Below the pieces are notes generated by a model. The model was not told the origin of the DNA. It saw nothing but the letters and a program-made list of their open reading frames with translations, and did no database searches. The translations under genes and the position numbers were made by a program. A DNA stretch of 5,914 nt from Alphaproteobacteria bacterium (GTDB lineage: Bacteria; Pseudomonadota; Alphaproteobacteria; Micropepsales; Micropepsaceae): assembly GCA_015654715.1 (NCBI GenBank), contig JAATGK010000193.1, forward strand, positions 1 to 5,914, given 5' to 3'. This document shows positions 1 through 5,315 of the stretch, in pieces (positions within the stretch are counted from its first letter, which is position 1; the number at the start of each line of letters is the position of its first letter).

Positions 1-1165
1 CCTGTGCGTGGAACGCTTTGCTCTCTGCTTCGAGATAATGCCACGGGTCGAGCAGGCCAGGACGTAGCTTCTTTTTCAGCGGGCTGTCGGCACCGGCGGT
101 GCGGAAGATGACGCGGGCGTCCTTGGTGTCGGCGGTGCGGTCGATCTCGGCCCATAGCGAAGAACATTGCGCCGGGCTCATCCAGTCCTGGCTGTCGAGC
201 AGCACGAAACGGTGCAGCGATTGCGCGTCTTGCTTGTTGAGGAAATCGGTCAGCATGGCGTGATGGACTTCGACCTTACCCGTGCGCGTCTTGATCTTCT
301 CGTAGACGTCTTCCCGCAGGTACGCCGGCACTGCTTCGCGATGGGCGGTGTCGTAGCCACGTCCGAACGCTTGCCAGGCGAAATAATTTTCATGAATCGG
401 AAAGTCGCAAGCCAGCCGTTCGACCCGTTCGCGCAAGATGGCCATCACATTGCCATGGGGACCGACCAGTTCGTCGTATTGCGCCGGCGGAATGCCGAGG
501 GCGTAAAGCGACACCGGGCTCTTCGACAACAGGCGGATGGAGCGGTTGTTGAACAGCGGCGCGATCAAGCGGTTGAAAGCGGCGCGCTGCTCGGCCGGTG
601 TCTTGGCTTCGAGCATGCCGTCGAGCCGCTTGCCGTGCAGTTTGGCGACCACATGCAGAATGCCGATGAAACGTCCAAGCAGGCCATAGCGGTACAAATT
701 GCGCGCGAACATGTTGATCCGCCGGCTGCCGAAGGGATTGCGCTTTTCCCAGTGGCGGCGTGTTTCGGGATCGAGCTTGTCGGCGAGATAAGTGTCGTAG
801 GCGGTGCGATTGGCCTTGTCGTTGGCGTCGCCGAAAAAGCGGAAGAAGTCCTCGTAGGTCGGCAGATTGGCGAGCGCGCACAGCTTCAGGCGCGTCAGCG
901 CGACATGATTGGGATTGAGGTCGACGGCAATAATGCGGCCGGGATCAGCAGCCAGATAGTTGAGAACATTGCAACCGCCCGAGGCGATCGTGAGCAAGCG
1001 GTGGTGGGACTTGAGGTCAAGTGCGGCCAGATCGACGTCCGGGTCTTCCCAGATCTGGTTATAGACAAAGCCCTGAAACATAAGCGTAAACAGGCGCTCC
1101 AAAGCGCCTCTTTTGGTGGTTGCGGGCCGCTGATGGGCGGCGCGATCAAGCAATTCGTTGGCCAT
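1..1165 (-). CDS. btaA: BtaA-like (DUF3419) SAM:diacylglycerol aminocarboxypropyltransferase, 3' end cut by the window
   Basis: Translating the minus strand from the ATG at 1165 gives 388 uninterrupted codons that run off the left edge, so the C-terminus is missing. BtaA/DUF3419 proteins are about 400 residues, so little is lost. Visible landmarks are FVYNQIWEDP (residues 33-42), a glycine-rich SAM-binding loop ASGGCNVLNYL (61-71), an acidic strand end VDLNPNH (81-87, D82 a likely SAM ribose ligand) and a late DSQDWM motif (324-329). In the family, BtaA moves the 3-amino-3-carboxypropyl group of SAM onto diacylglycerol to give diacylglycerylhomoserine. BtaB then trimethylates this to the betaine lipid DGTS, a phosphate-free membrane lipid; btaB is often adjacent and could lie just left of the window. 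A weak AAGAAG precedes the start by 3 bases. The gene diverges from tesB. Long plus-strand ORFs across it are antisense shadows. Family assignment is firm; the exact substrate is inferred. Confidence 0.88.
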   Translation of the reverse strand, partial: MANELLDRAAHQRPATTKRGALERLFTLMFQGFVYNQIWEDPDVDLAALDLKSHHRLLTIASGGCNVLNYLAADPGRIIAVDLNPNHVALTRLKLCALANLPTYEDFFRFFGDANDKANRTAYDTYLADKLDPETRRHWEKRNPFGSRRINMFARNLYRYGLLGRFIGILHVVAKLHGKRLDGMLEAKTPAEQRAAFNRLIAPLFNNRSIRLLSKSPVSLYALGIPPAQYDELVGPHGNVMAILRERVERLACDFPIHENYFAWQAFGRGYDTAHREAVPAYLREDVYEKIKTRTGKVEVHHAMLTDFLNKQDAQSLHRFVLLDSQDWMSPAQCSSLWAEIDRTADTKDARVIFRTAGADSPLKKKLRPGLLDPWHYLEAESKAFHAQ

Positions 1166-1289
1166 GTTCTTCTTTGCATTCAGCCCCGGGCCCAGTTCCG
1201 GCCGGTTACCTATATGGAAGAGGCCGCCCTAGCAAATGCAATCGACGGCACGCTTGCGCCCGGCTCCGTCCCCCGTTTAGCCTTCCGCC
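1166..1289. promoter_or_regulatory. Divergent intergenic region between btaA and tesB
   Basis: These 124 bases separate two divergent start codons, so promoters for both genes should lie here or overlap the coding ends. I see no convincing sigma-70 hexamer pair on either strand. I also see no Pho-box-like direct repeat of CTGTCAT, which might have been expected if betaine-lipid synthesis were phosphate-controlled here. GC-rich short palindromes such as CCCGGG (near 1185) are present but not distinctive. Confidence 0.45.
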
Positions 1290-2156
1290 ATGAGCGCACC
1301 CATCCAGGAAGTTCTCGATCTTCTCAACCTCGAGAAGATCGAGGAGAACATTTTTCGCGGGATCAGCCCCAAAGACAGAGTCCAGCGCGTTTTCGGCGGC
1401 CAAGTGCTCGGCCAGGCCCTGATGGCGGCAAATCGCACCGTCGAGGGCAGGCTATGTCATTCGTTGCATGCCTATTTCCTTCGGGCTGGTGATCCCAAGG
1501 TTCCGATCCTTTACGAAGTCGATCGCTCGCGTGACGGTGGCAGCTTTACGTCGCGGCGAGTGGTCGCGATCCAGCACGGCCGGCCGATCTTTACGCTGGA
1601 AGCATCGTTCCAAAAGGACGAGCCGGGCTACGAGCACGCCTTCGAGCGTCCCGATGTTCCCGCTCCGGAAGACCTGCAAAGCGATACCGAGTTGCGTGCC
1701 GCGATCGCGTCCCGCATTCCGCCCGATCTTACCGCCTTGGCGTTCCGGCCGCGTCCGATCGAGACCAGGCCGATCGACCCGCGTCCCTATTTCAACCCGG
1801 AAAAGCGGCCGCCGCACGAAATGGCGTGGATTCGCGCCTCGGGGTCGTTACCGGCCGACCCAGCGCTGCACCGCTGCGTTGCGGCCTTCGCCTCCGACAT
1901 GTCGATCATCGGCACCGCGATGCTGCCGCACGGCATCGGCTGGTACGACGACATCGTGCAGCTTGCCAGCCTCGACCACGCGATGTGGTTTCATCGCCCG
2001 TTCCGCATCGACGAATGGCTGTTGTTCGTGCAGGATTCGCCGTCGGCCTCGGGCGCGCGCGGCTTCAATCGTGGCCTATTGTTCGCCCGCGACGGTGCGC
2101 TGGTGGCGTCGGTCACCCAGGAAGGCTTGATGCGGCCGGTGCAGTCGAAGGGGTGA
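1290..2156 (+). CDS. tesB: Acyl-CoA thioesterase II (TesB family)
   Basis: The 288-residue product matches the length of E. coli TesB (286) and has the double hot-dog layout. The N-terminal half contains FGGQVLGQAL (35-44) and HSLHAYFLRAGDP (57-69). The C-terminal half contains PHGIGWYDD, DHAMWFHRPF, SASGARGFNRG and TQEGLMR. TesB hydrolyses medium- to long-chain acyl-CoA to free fatty acid and CoA in the cytoplasm. By alignment from the C-terminus, the E. coli catalytic residues D204, T228 and Q278 correspond to D203, S227 and Q277, so the hydroxyl residue is Ser instead of Thr, a conservative change. The ATG at 1290 starts directly at the family's N-terminus (a short lead into LLNLEKIEENIFRG). 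No Shine-Dalgarno sequence is visible before it, so initiation may be weak or depend on a short leader. It converges on the tadE pair, with palindromic repeats between the stop codons. Confidence 0.95.
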   Translation: MSAPIQEVLDLLNLEKIEENIFRGISPKDRVQRVFGGQVLGQALMAANRTVEGRLCHSLHAYFLRAGDPKVPILYEVDRSRDGGSFTSRRVVAIQHGRPIFTLEASFQKDEPGYEHAFERPDVPAPEDLQSDTELRAAIASRIPPDLTALAFRPRPIETRPIDPRPYFNPEKRPPHEMAWIRASGSLPADPALHRCVAAFASDMSIIGTAMLPHGIGWYDDIVQLASLDHAMWFHRPFRIDEWLLFVQDSPSASGARGFNRGLLFARDGALVASVTQEGLMRPVQSKG

Positions 2157-2172
2157 GCGGCCAGGAGCGCGG

Positions 2173-2272
2173 CCGGAAAAGTGTGCCGCGGTTTTCCGCC
2201 AAGTCGCGCGACCAAAAAAGCGCGACCGGAAAAGTGTGCAGCGGTTTTCCGATAAGTCGCGCGACCAAAAAA
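2173..2272. repeat. Tandem pair of palindromic intergenic repeats (copies C and D)
   Basis: Two near-identical units start at 2173 and 2226, 53 bases apart. Each holds the core GGAAAA-11 nt-TTTTCC (2175-2197 and 2228-2250), followed by AAGTCGCGCGACCAAAAAA. The core is an inverted repeat, and GTCGCGCGAC (2203-2212, 2256-2265) is itself a perfect 10-bp palindrome. The pair fills the gap between the stop codons of tesB and the convergent TadE-like gene and ends exactly at the latter's stop codon. Units differ at only a few positions, such as GTGTGCCGCGG versus GTGTGCAGCGG in the loop. The same core recurs twice at 3295-3406. It behaves like a REP/BIME-type element; I recall it as common in Bradyrhizobium-like genomes but could not verify that. 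Confidence 0.9.
2214..2262 (-). terminator. Intrinsic terminator of the tadE pair, built from repeat copy D
   Basis: Read on the minus strand, the outer arm GCGCGAC (2262-2256) pairs perfectly with GTCGCGC (2226-2220). The inner arm CGGAAAA (2251-2245) pairs with TTTTCCG (2233-2227). There is a 4-base bulge (TTAT) on one side and an 11-base loop. Immediately after the stem comes a run of six T (2219-2214). It starts 10 bases past the stop codon of the 2273-2794 gene, where a Rho-independent terminator would be expected. The neighbouring copy C lacks a following T-run on either strand, and no T-run follows on the plus strand, so tesB is not obviously served by an intrinsic terminator here. Confidence 0.7.
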
Positions 2273-2794
2273 TCAGCTATGCGTGACTTTCACGCTGCGC
2301 CGCGGCTTGGAATAGAAGTTGCCCTTAAGGTTGACGGTGCCGAGGAAATAGGAAATCGCTGGCGTGAAGGAATAGGTGACTTCGGCATAAATCACGCTGG
2401 TGCTGGCGGGAACGATGCCGGCGGGAATATTGGCCGGCGGGCTGGTGCGCTTCGACGTGTTCTGAGCGTCACTCCACTCGACGGTAACGACGCCGTTCGC
2501 GTTGGCGACGAGGCTCGAAACCACGATCTTGGCATTGGTCGCGGCGTAAGGGAAAAGGATCGCGTTGGCCGCGTTGAAGATGTTGGTGGTGTCGGCCGTC
2601 GAAACCGCGGTTGATTGTGCCACCAAATCGGCAACCGTCGAGGATACCCGCGCCACCCGCGAATTGCAGTCGATCCCGCTCGACAATTCCGCCACACCAA
2701 AAAACATGAACACCATGACCGGCGCGATCAGCGCGAACTCTACGGCCGCGAGGCCCCTGCGATCGCGCAGATAGGATGCGGCGCGCCTCAGCAT
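2273..2794 (-). CDS. TadE-like pseudopilin (TadE/TadG-like family), 173 aa
   Basis: The N-terminus has a short basic leader (residues 1-14, many Arg), then RRGLAAVEFALIAP and a hydrophobic helix to about residue 36, followed by a 135-residue extracytoplasmic part. This is the TadE/TadG-like pattern. The prepilin-type cleavage site is G14|L15, with the hallmark Glu at +5 of the mature protein (E19) followed by Phe. In Tad systems such pseudopilins are cut by a TadV-type peptidase and are needed for Flp pilus assembly. The rest resembles small pilus proteins (SRVARVSSTVADLVAQ; later a conserved-looking VIYAEVTYSFTP) but has no catalytic motif. The ATG overlaps the stop of the upstream TadE-like gene as ATGCTGA (7-base overlap), with no good ribosome binding site of its own, so translation is probably coupled. 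A terminator follows. Whether it is TadE or TadF in function cannot be told from sequence. Confidence 0.88.
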   Translation of the reverse strand: MLRRAASYLRDRRGLAAVEFALIAPVMVFMFFGVAELSSGIDCNSRVARVSSTVADLVAQSTAVSTADTTNIFNAANAILFPYAATNAKIVVSSLVANANGVVTVEWSDAQNTSKRTSPPANIPAGIVPASTSVIYAEVTYSFTPAISYFLGTVNLKGNFYSKPRRSVKVTHS

Positions 2795-3498
2795 CCCGAC
2801 ACCGTGTTGTTGTAGGGTTCGTTGCGGAAGGCCGCCGCTGCGGTCAGCAGGTGAGTGCTGCCCGACATATTCGCCAGGGACAGCGCCAACAGCGGTGTGG
2901 CGACATTCCAGCTATAGAAGGTGCGCACCAGCACGATGCTGCACACCCCTCCCGGGGCCCAATTGTTGAGTGTGGGATCAAGGCCGCCGCTGGCCAGGAT
3001 CGGATTGGTGATGTTGGCCGCGGAAAAACTCGTGAATGTCTCGACATCGATTTGCAGGTTGGCGTCGCAGGCCAGCAGCGGCGCGATCCCGTTGCAGATC
3101 AGGGTGCGGAACTGCGCTTGGGTCATGCCCGACGCCGCCACTTGGCCGGTGCGAATCTGGCGGGCGGCATCGTCGGTGGCGTTCTGCAGTACGAAATTGC
3201 CGAGATAGATGAGGCCGGTCTCCAAGGTCGCCATCAGGAACAGAAAGAAGATCGGCGCGATGAAGGCAAATTCGATTGCGGCCGAGCCGGACCGGGAGCG
3301 CAATGCGGAAAAGTGTACAGCGGTTTTCCGCGAAATTGCGCGACCAATTGAAGAACCGGAGCGCAATGTGGAAAAGTGTGCAGCGGTTTTCCGAAAAAAG
3401 TGCGCCGATGTCGTGCGAACGCGATAGGCGGCCCTTTGCAGGCGCCTCTGCACGCGAACCCGCATCTTCATCATGAATGGCGACACCGGCTCCCCCAT
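2788..3498 (-). CDS. TadE-like pseudopilin with a long leader carrying in-frame palindromic repeats
   Basis: From the ATG at 3498 the product has 236 residues. The TadE signature GSAAIEFAFIAPIFF appears only at residue 71: predicted cleavage G71|S72, Glu +5 = E76, then a hydrophobic helix to about residue 100. The leader is therefore 70 residues, against 10-30 in most relatives. Residues 36-68 hold two copies of RKTA(A/V)HFS(T/A)LRS, 21 residues apart, encoded by the palindromic DNA repeats at 3295-3406. The rest (TGQVAASGMTQAQFRTLICNG, VETFTSF, FRNEP near the C-terminus) looks like ordinary alphaproteobacterial TadE. Start choice is uncertain: AAAAGGCGG lies only 3 bases upstream of the chosen ATG; Met9, 10 and 12 are alternatives; and TTG codons inside the repeats (Leu45, Leu66) could start a normal-length leader. 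It is first in a two-gene operon, overlapping the next gene by 7 bases. Confidence 0.85.
   Translation of the reverse strand: MGEPVSPFMMKMRVRVQRRLQRAAYRVRTTSAHFFRKTAAHFSTLRSGSSIGRAISRKTAVHFSALRSRSGSAAIEFAFIAPIFFLFLMATLETGLIYLGNFVLQNATDDAARQIRTGQVAASGMTQAQFRTLICNGIAPLLACDANLQIDVETFTSFSAANITNPILASGGLDPTLNNWAPGGVCSIVLVRTFYSWNVATPLLALSLANMSGSTHLLTAAAAFRNEPYNNTVSGC
3295..3406. repeat. Tandem pair of palindromic repeats inside the tadE-like coding region (copies A and B)
   Basis: Two units start at 3295 and 3358 with GGAGCGCAATG, 63 bases apart. Each has the core GGAAAA-11 nt-TTTTCC (3307-3329 and 3370-3392), the same core as at 2173-2272. Copy A is a long hairpin: arms GCGCAAT (3298-3304) / ATTGCGC (3335-3341) outside and GCGGAAAA (3305-3312) / TTTTCCGC (3324-3331) inside. 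Copy B keeps GCGCA (3361-3365) / TGCGC (3401-3405) and the core. The spacing of 63 bases is exactly 21 codons, so both cores are read in the same frame of the minus-strand gene and stay free of stop codons. Confidence 0.9.
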
Positions 3499-3672
3499 CC
3501 GCCTTTTGGCAGAAGCATACCATTAGGCGCGCGCCGGGCGCTGGTTTGTAGCGATTTTGCTGGCGATGCTGAATCAGCGGTTAATGGGAGGGCTGCGGTC
3601 ATTACTTAAAAATGCGCGTTCAGATCGGAACGAATTCTTTAAGTCGTCGGTGCATCCTTTTTCTGGGTCCAG
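3499..3672. promoter_or_regulatory. Divergent control region between the tadE-like and tadG-like genes, with inverted repeats
   Basis: This 174-base gap separates divergent start codons and should hold both promoters. Three symmetric elements stand out. GCTGA-A-TCAGC (3568-3578) is a perfect 11-bp palindrome. ACTTAAA (3604-3610) and TTTAAGT (3638-3644) are perfect 7-bp arms. Between them GTTC (3618-3621) and GAAC (3628-3631) form an inner inverted pair with nearly the same centre (about 3624). This could be an operator or a cruciform/hairpin leader. A poor plus-strand promoter candidate, TTGCTG (3557-3562) with TTAATG (3581-3586) and an 18-base spacer, overlaps the 11-bp palindrome. No regulator is identifiable from this alone. 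Confidence 0.4.
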
Positions 3673-5175
3673 ATGGGGAATGCTGTGCTGCGGTTCTTAT
3701 CCGCAAAGGTGCGCCGGTTCGTGGCCGCCTGCGGTGGAAATGTCGCGATGATGTACGCGCTCGCGCTGTTGCCGCTGACGCTGGCGGCCGGCGGCGGGCT
3801 TGATTACGCGCGCGCAGTCGAGGTCAAGACCTCGATGAACGAGGCCCTTGATGCGGCAGCACTGGCGGTCGCTCAATCCAAAGATCTCACCCCCGATCAG
3901 ATGCAGACCCTGGCGCAGCAATACTTCAACGCCAACTACCATCAGAGCTCGGATTACGGCACGCCGGTCGCAGTAACCGTCACCAAAGTGGGCCAAGTCA
4001 TAACGGTAAGCACCACATGCAACATGCCGACGACGATGTTGCGCATGGCCGGCTTGGCTAATTGGACCGTGACGTCGACCAGCTCGGTCACTTTCGGCCA
4101 GACCAAGCTGTGGGTGGCGCTGGTGCTCGACAACACGGGCCCGATGTCCGATAGCGACCGCTCGGGCAATACCAAGATCGCCTCGCTCAAGACCGCGTCC
4201 CATTCGCTGCTCGCCATGCTGCAAGGGGCGGCGGGTCAAGACGGTGACGTGAAGGTCGCCATCATTCCCTTCGCCAAGGACGTCAATGCCGGCATCGGCA
4301 GCGTCAACGCCAACTGGATCGACTGGACCGATTGGGAGGCGGCCAACGGCTCCTGCAACATCTCTGGCAAAACGACTACTGGCGCCTGCAAGGTGGCCGG
4401 CACCTGGACGGACGCATATTGCAGCAGTTCCAAGTATACCACGCAGAAGTCTTGCACGGACGCCAAGAAGACCTGGACGGCCGCAAGCTGCAATATTCCC
4501 GGCTACTCCAGCCAGAGTTCCTGCAAAGGTGCAATCGGTACCTGGACGCCCGCCAAACACGCGACCTGGAACGGCTGCGTTACCGATCGCGGCAACCCCA
4601 GTCCCATCGGCCCGGACACCCAGTACAATTACGACGTGACGAATTTGTCGCCGGTGCCGGGCCGGACCACGAGTCTGTTTCCGGCGGAGCAATACAGCAG
4701 TTGCACCCAAACGGTCACGACGTTGACCAAAGAATGGAATACGCTCAGCACCGCCATCGACGCCATGTCGGCGAACGGATCGACCAACCAGACCATTGGT
4801 CTGGTGTGGGGCTGGCATGCGCTGACGGACGGAGCGCCGCTCTCGCCGGGGGCGCTGCCCGATCAGACTCAGCGCGTCATCATCATTCTGTCCGACGGTC
4901 TCAACACCCAGAACCGCTGGTCGGGTAATGGTTCCCAGCAATCGAGCGATGTCGATGCCCGCATGGCGCTGGTCTGCACCAATGCGAAGGCGGACGGCGT
5001 TATCATTTATGCCGTCTATGTCGATATCAACGGCGCCCAGGGCAATTCGTCGGTGCTGCAGAAATGCGCCTCCCCCGGCGACGGCAAGTATTACGACCTC
5101 ACCAGCTCGGGCCAGATCCAGCAGGCTTTCAACGACATCGGCCTGCAGATCACCAATCTGCGCGTCACTAGATAA
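3673..5175 (+). CDS. TadG-like protein with von Willebrand A domain and Cys/Trp repeat insert, 500 aa
   Basis: Residues 1-20 are a basic leader. GGNVAMMYALALLPLTLAAG (21-40) is the single N-terminal membrane helix of TadG-like proteins, followed by LDYARAVEVKTSMNEALDAAALA typical of that N-terminal domain. A vWA domain spans about 147-495: strand LWVALVLDNTGPM (146-158), VKVAIIPFAKDVNAG (193-207), NQTIGLVWGWHAL (372-384), RVIIILSDGLNTQNRW (401-416) and DGVIIYAVYVD (441-451). The metal-site motif is normally D-x-T-x-S; here it is D153-N-T155-G-P157, losing the last Ser. Residues 228-302 carry seven Cys and a 23-residue repeat. TadG-like proteins are envelope-anchored and associated with Tad pili; the vWA domain probably binds other proteins outside the inner membrane. 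No Shine-Dalgarno is clear before ATG 3673, but the start fits the family. A paralogue follows 140 bases downstream on the same strand. Confidence 0.92.
   Translation: MGNAVLRFLSAKVRRFVAACGGNVAMMYALALLPLTLAAGGGLDYARAVEVKTSMNEALDAAALAVAQSKDLTPDQMQTLAQQYFNANYHQSSDYGTPVAVTVTKVGQVITVSTTCNMPTTMLRMAGLANWTVTSTSSVTFGQTKLWVALVLDNTGPMSDSDRSGNTKIASLKTASHSLLAMLQGAAGQDGDVKVAIIPFAKDVNAGIGSVNANWIDWTDWEAANGSCNISGKTTTGACKVAGTWTDAYCSSSKYTTQKSCTDAKKTWTAASCNIPGYSSQSSCKGAIGTWTPAKHATWNGCVTDRGNPSPIGPDTQYNYDVTNLSPVPGRTTSLFPAEQYSSCTQTVTTLTKEWNTLSTAIDAMSANGSTNQTIGLVWGWHALTDGAPLSPGALPDQTQRVIIILSDGLNTQNRWSGNGSQQSSDVDARMALVCTNAKADGVIIYAVYVDINGAQGNSSVLQKCASPGDGKYYDLTSSGQIQQAFNDIGLQITNLRVTR
4366..4560 (+). repeat. 23-residue Cys/Trp tandem repeat coded within the TadG-like vWA domain
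   Basis: Residues 232-296 contain three degenerate units aligned on T-W-T at 244-246, 267-269 and 290-292, exactly 23 residues apart. Units 2 and 3 share Y-x-x-Q-x-S-C-x-x-A at the same spacing (Y255/Y278, Q258/Q281, C261/C284). The unit ends are C250, C273 and H296. Unit 1 is one residue shorter and more divergent (C239). At DNA level the string ACCTGGACG recurs in each unit. The paired cysteines suggest disulfide-stabilised loops in the periplasm. The repeat sits between two vWA strands, so it is an inserted loop. Confidence 0.75.
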
Positions 5176-5315
5176 CAATCGCCTAGGGCGGCGTGCGCAC
5201 GCATGCGGTGAATTGCGTCGGAAAGGCTAACGATCACTTAACCGTTGCTCGGAATAACTCCGGTATCCGGAAACCGTTTGTTGCATGATCGGCTCCCGAA
5301 CCGGAGCTGACGGTC
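5176..5315 (+). other. Intergenic gap between the two tadG-like genes, with palindromes
   Basis: No gene is visible in these 140 bases. GCGTGCGCACGC (5191-5202) is a perfect 12-bp palindrome just after the first gene's stop and overlaps CGCATGCG (5200-5207), but no T-run follows, so it is not a convincing intrinsic terminator. CCGG-TAT-CCGG lies near 5260-5270. A hairpin over the ribosome binding site of the next gene is listed separately. No clear promoter was found, so the two genes could be cotranscribed. Confidence 0.4.
5291..5308 (+). promoter_or_regulatory. Hairpin enclosing the Shine-Dalgarno of the second tadG-like gene
   Basis: GCTCC (5292-5296) pairs with GGAGC (5303-5307) around a 6-base loop CGAACC; a G-U pair (5291 with 5308) could extend it. 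The 3' arm contains GGAG (5303-5306), placed 9 bases before the ATG at 5316 and the only good Shine-Dalgarno there. If folded, this stem would hide the ribosome binding site. Confidence 0.4.

Noticed and set aside
1254..1282. Promoter TTGCGC-17-TTAGCC that would make the tesB mRNA nearly leaderless
   Set aside because: Spacing is right, but the -10 element matches the consensus at almost no position. The lack of a Shine-Dalgarno alone does not support it.
167..1492. Long plus-strand open frame (441 codons) opposite btaA
   Set aside because: It is antisense to a gene with clear DUF3419/BtaA motifs, runs into tesB in another frame, and shows no domain of its own. High GC makes long antisense frames common.
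2173..2272. CRISPR array suggested by repeated palindromic units
   Set aside because: Only two units per site, the units are nearly contiguous with no unique spacers of constant length, and no cas gene is present. Dispersed palindromic elements fit better.
1826..2614. Plus-strand frame spanning the tesB 3' end, the repeats and antisense tadE
   Set aside because: It crosses a terminator and a convergent gene end in the wrong frame, and its sequence is low-complexity Arg/Gly. It is a shadow frame.
2776..3351. Plus-strand frame opposite the tadE-like genes
   Set aside because: Antisense to two pseudopilins with clear prepilin signatures; no motif or ribosome binding site supports it.
3618..3631. 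Alphaproteobacterial LexA (SOS) box
   Set aside because: That box is a direct repeat GTTC-N7-GTTC. This is an inverted GTTC-N6-GAAC, so orientation and spacing are wrong.
3697..5178. Long minus-strand open frame (493 codons) opposite the first tadG-like gene
   Set aside because: It is a mirror of the vWA coding sequence, with Arg/Gly-rich composition and no recognisable motif. The plus-strand product has a full set of family motifs.
5191..5207. Intrinsic terminator after the first tadG-like gene
   Set aside because: The 12-bp palindrome has no loop and no following T-run, so it does not meet the usual pattern.
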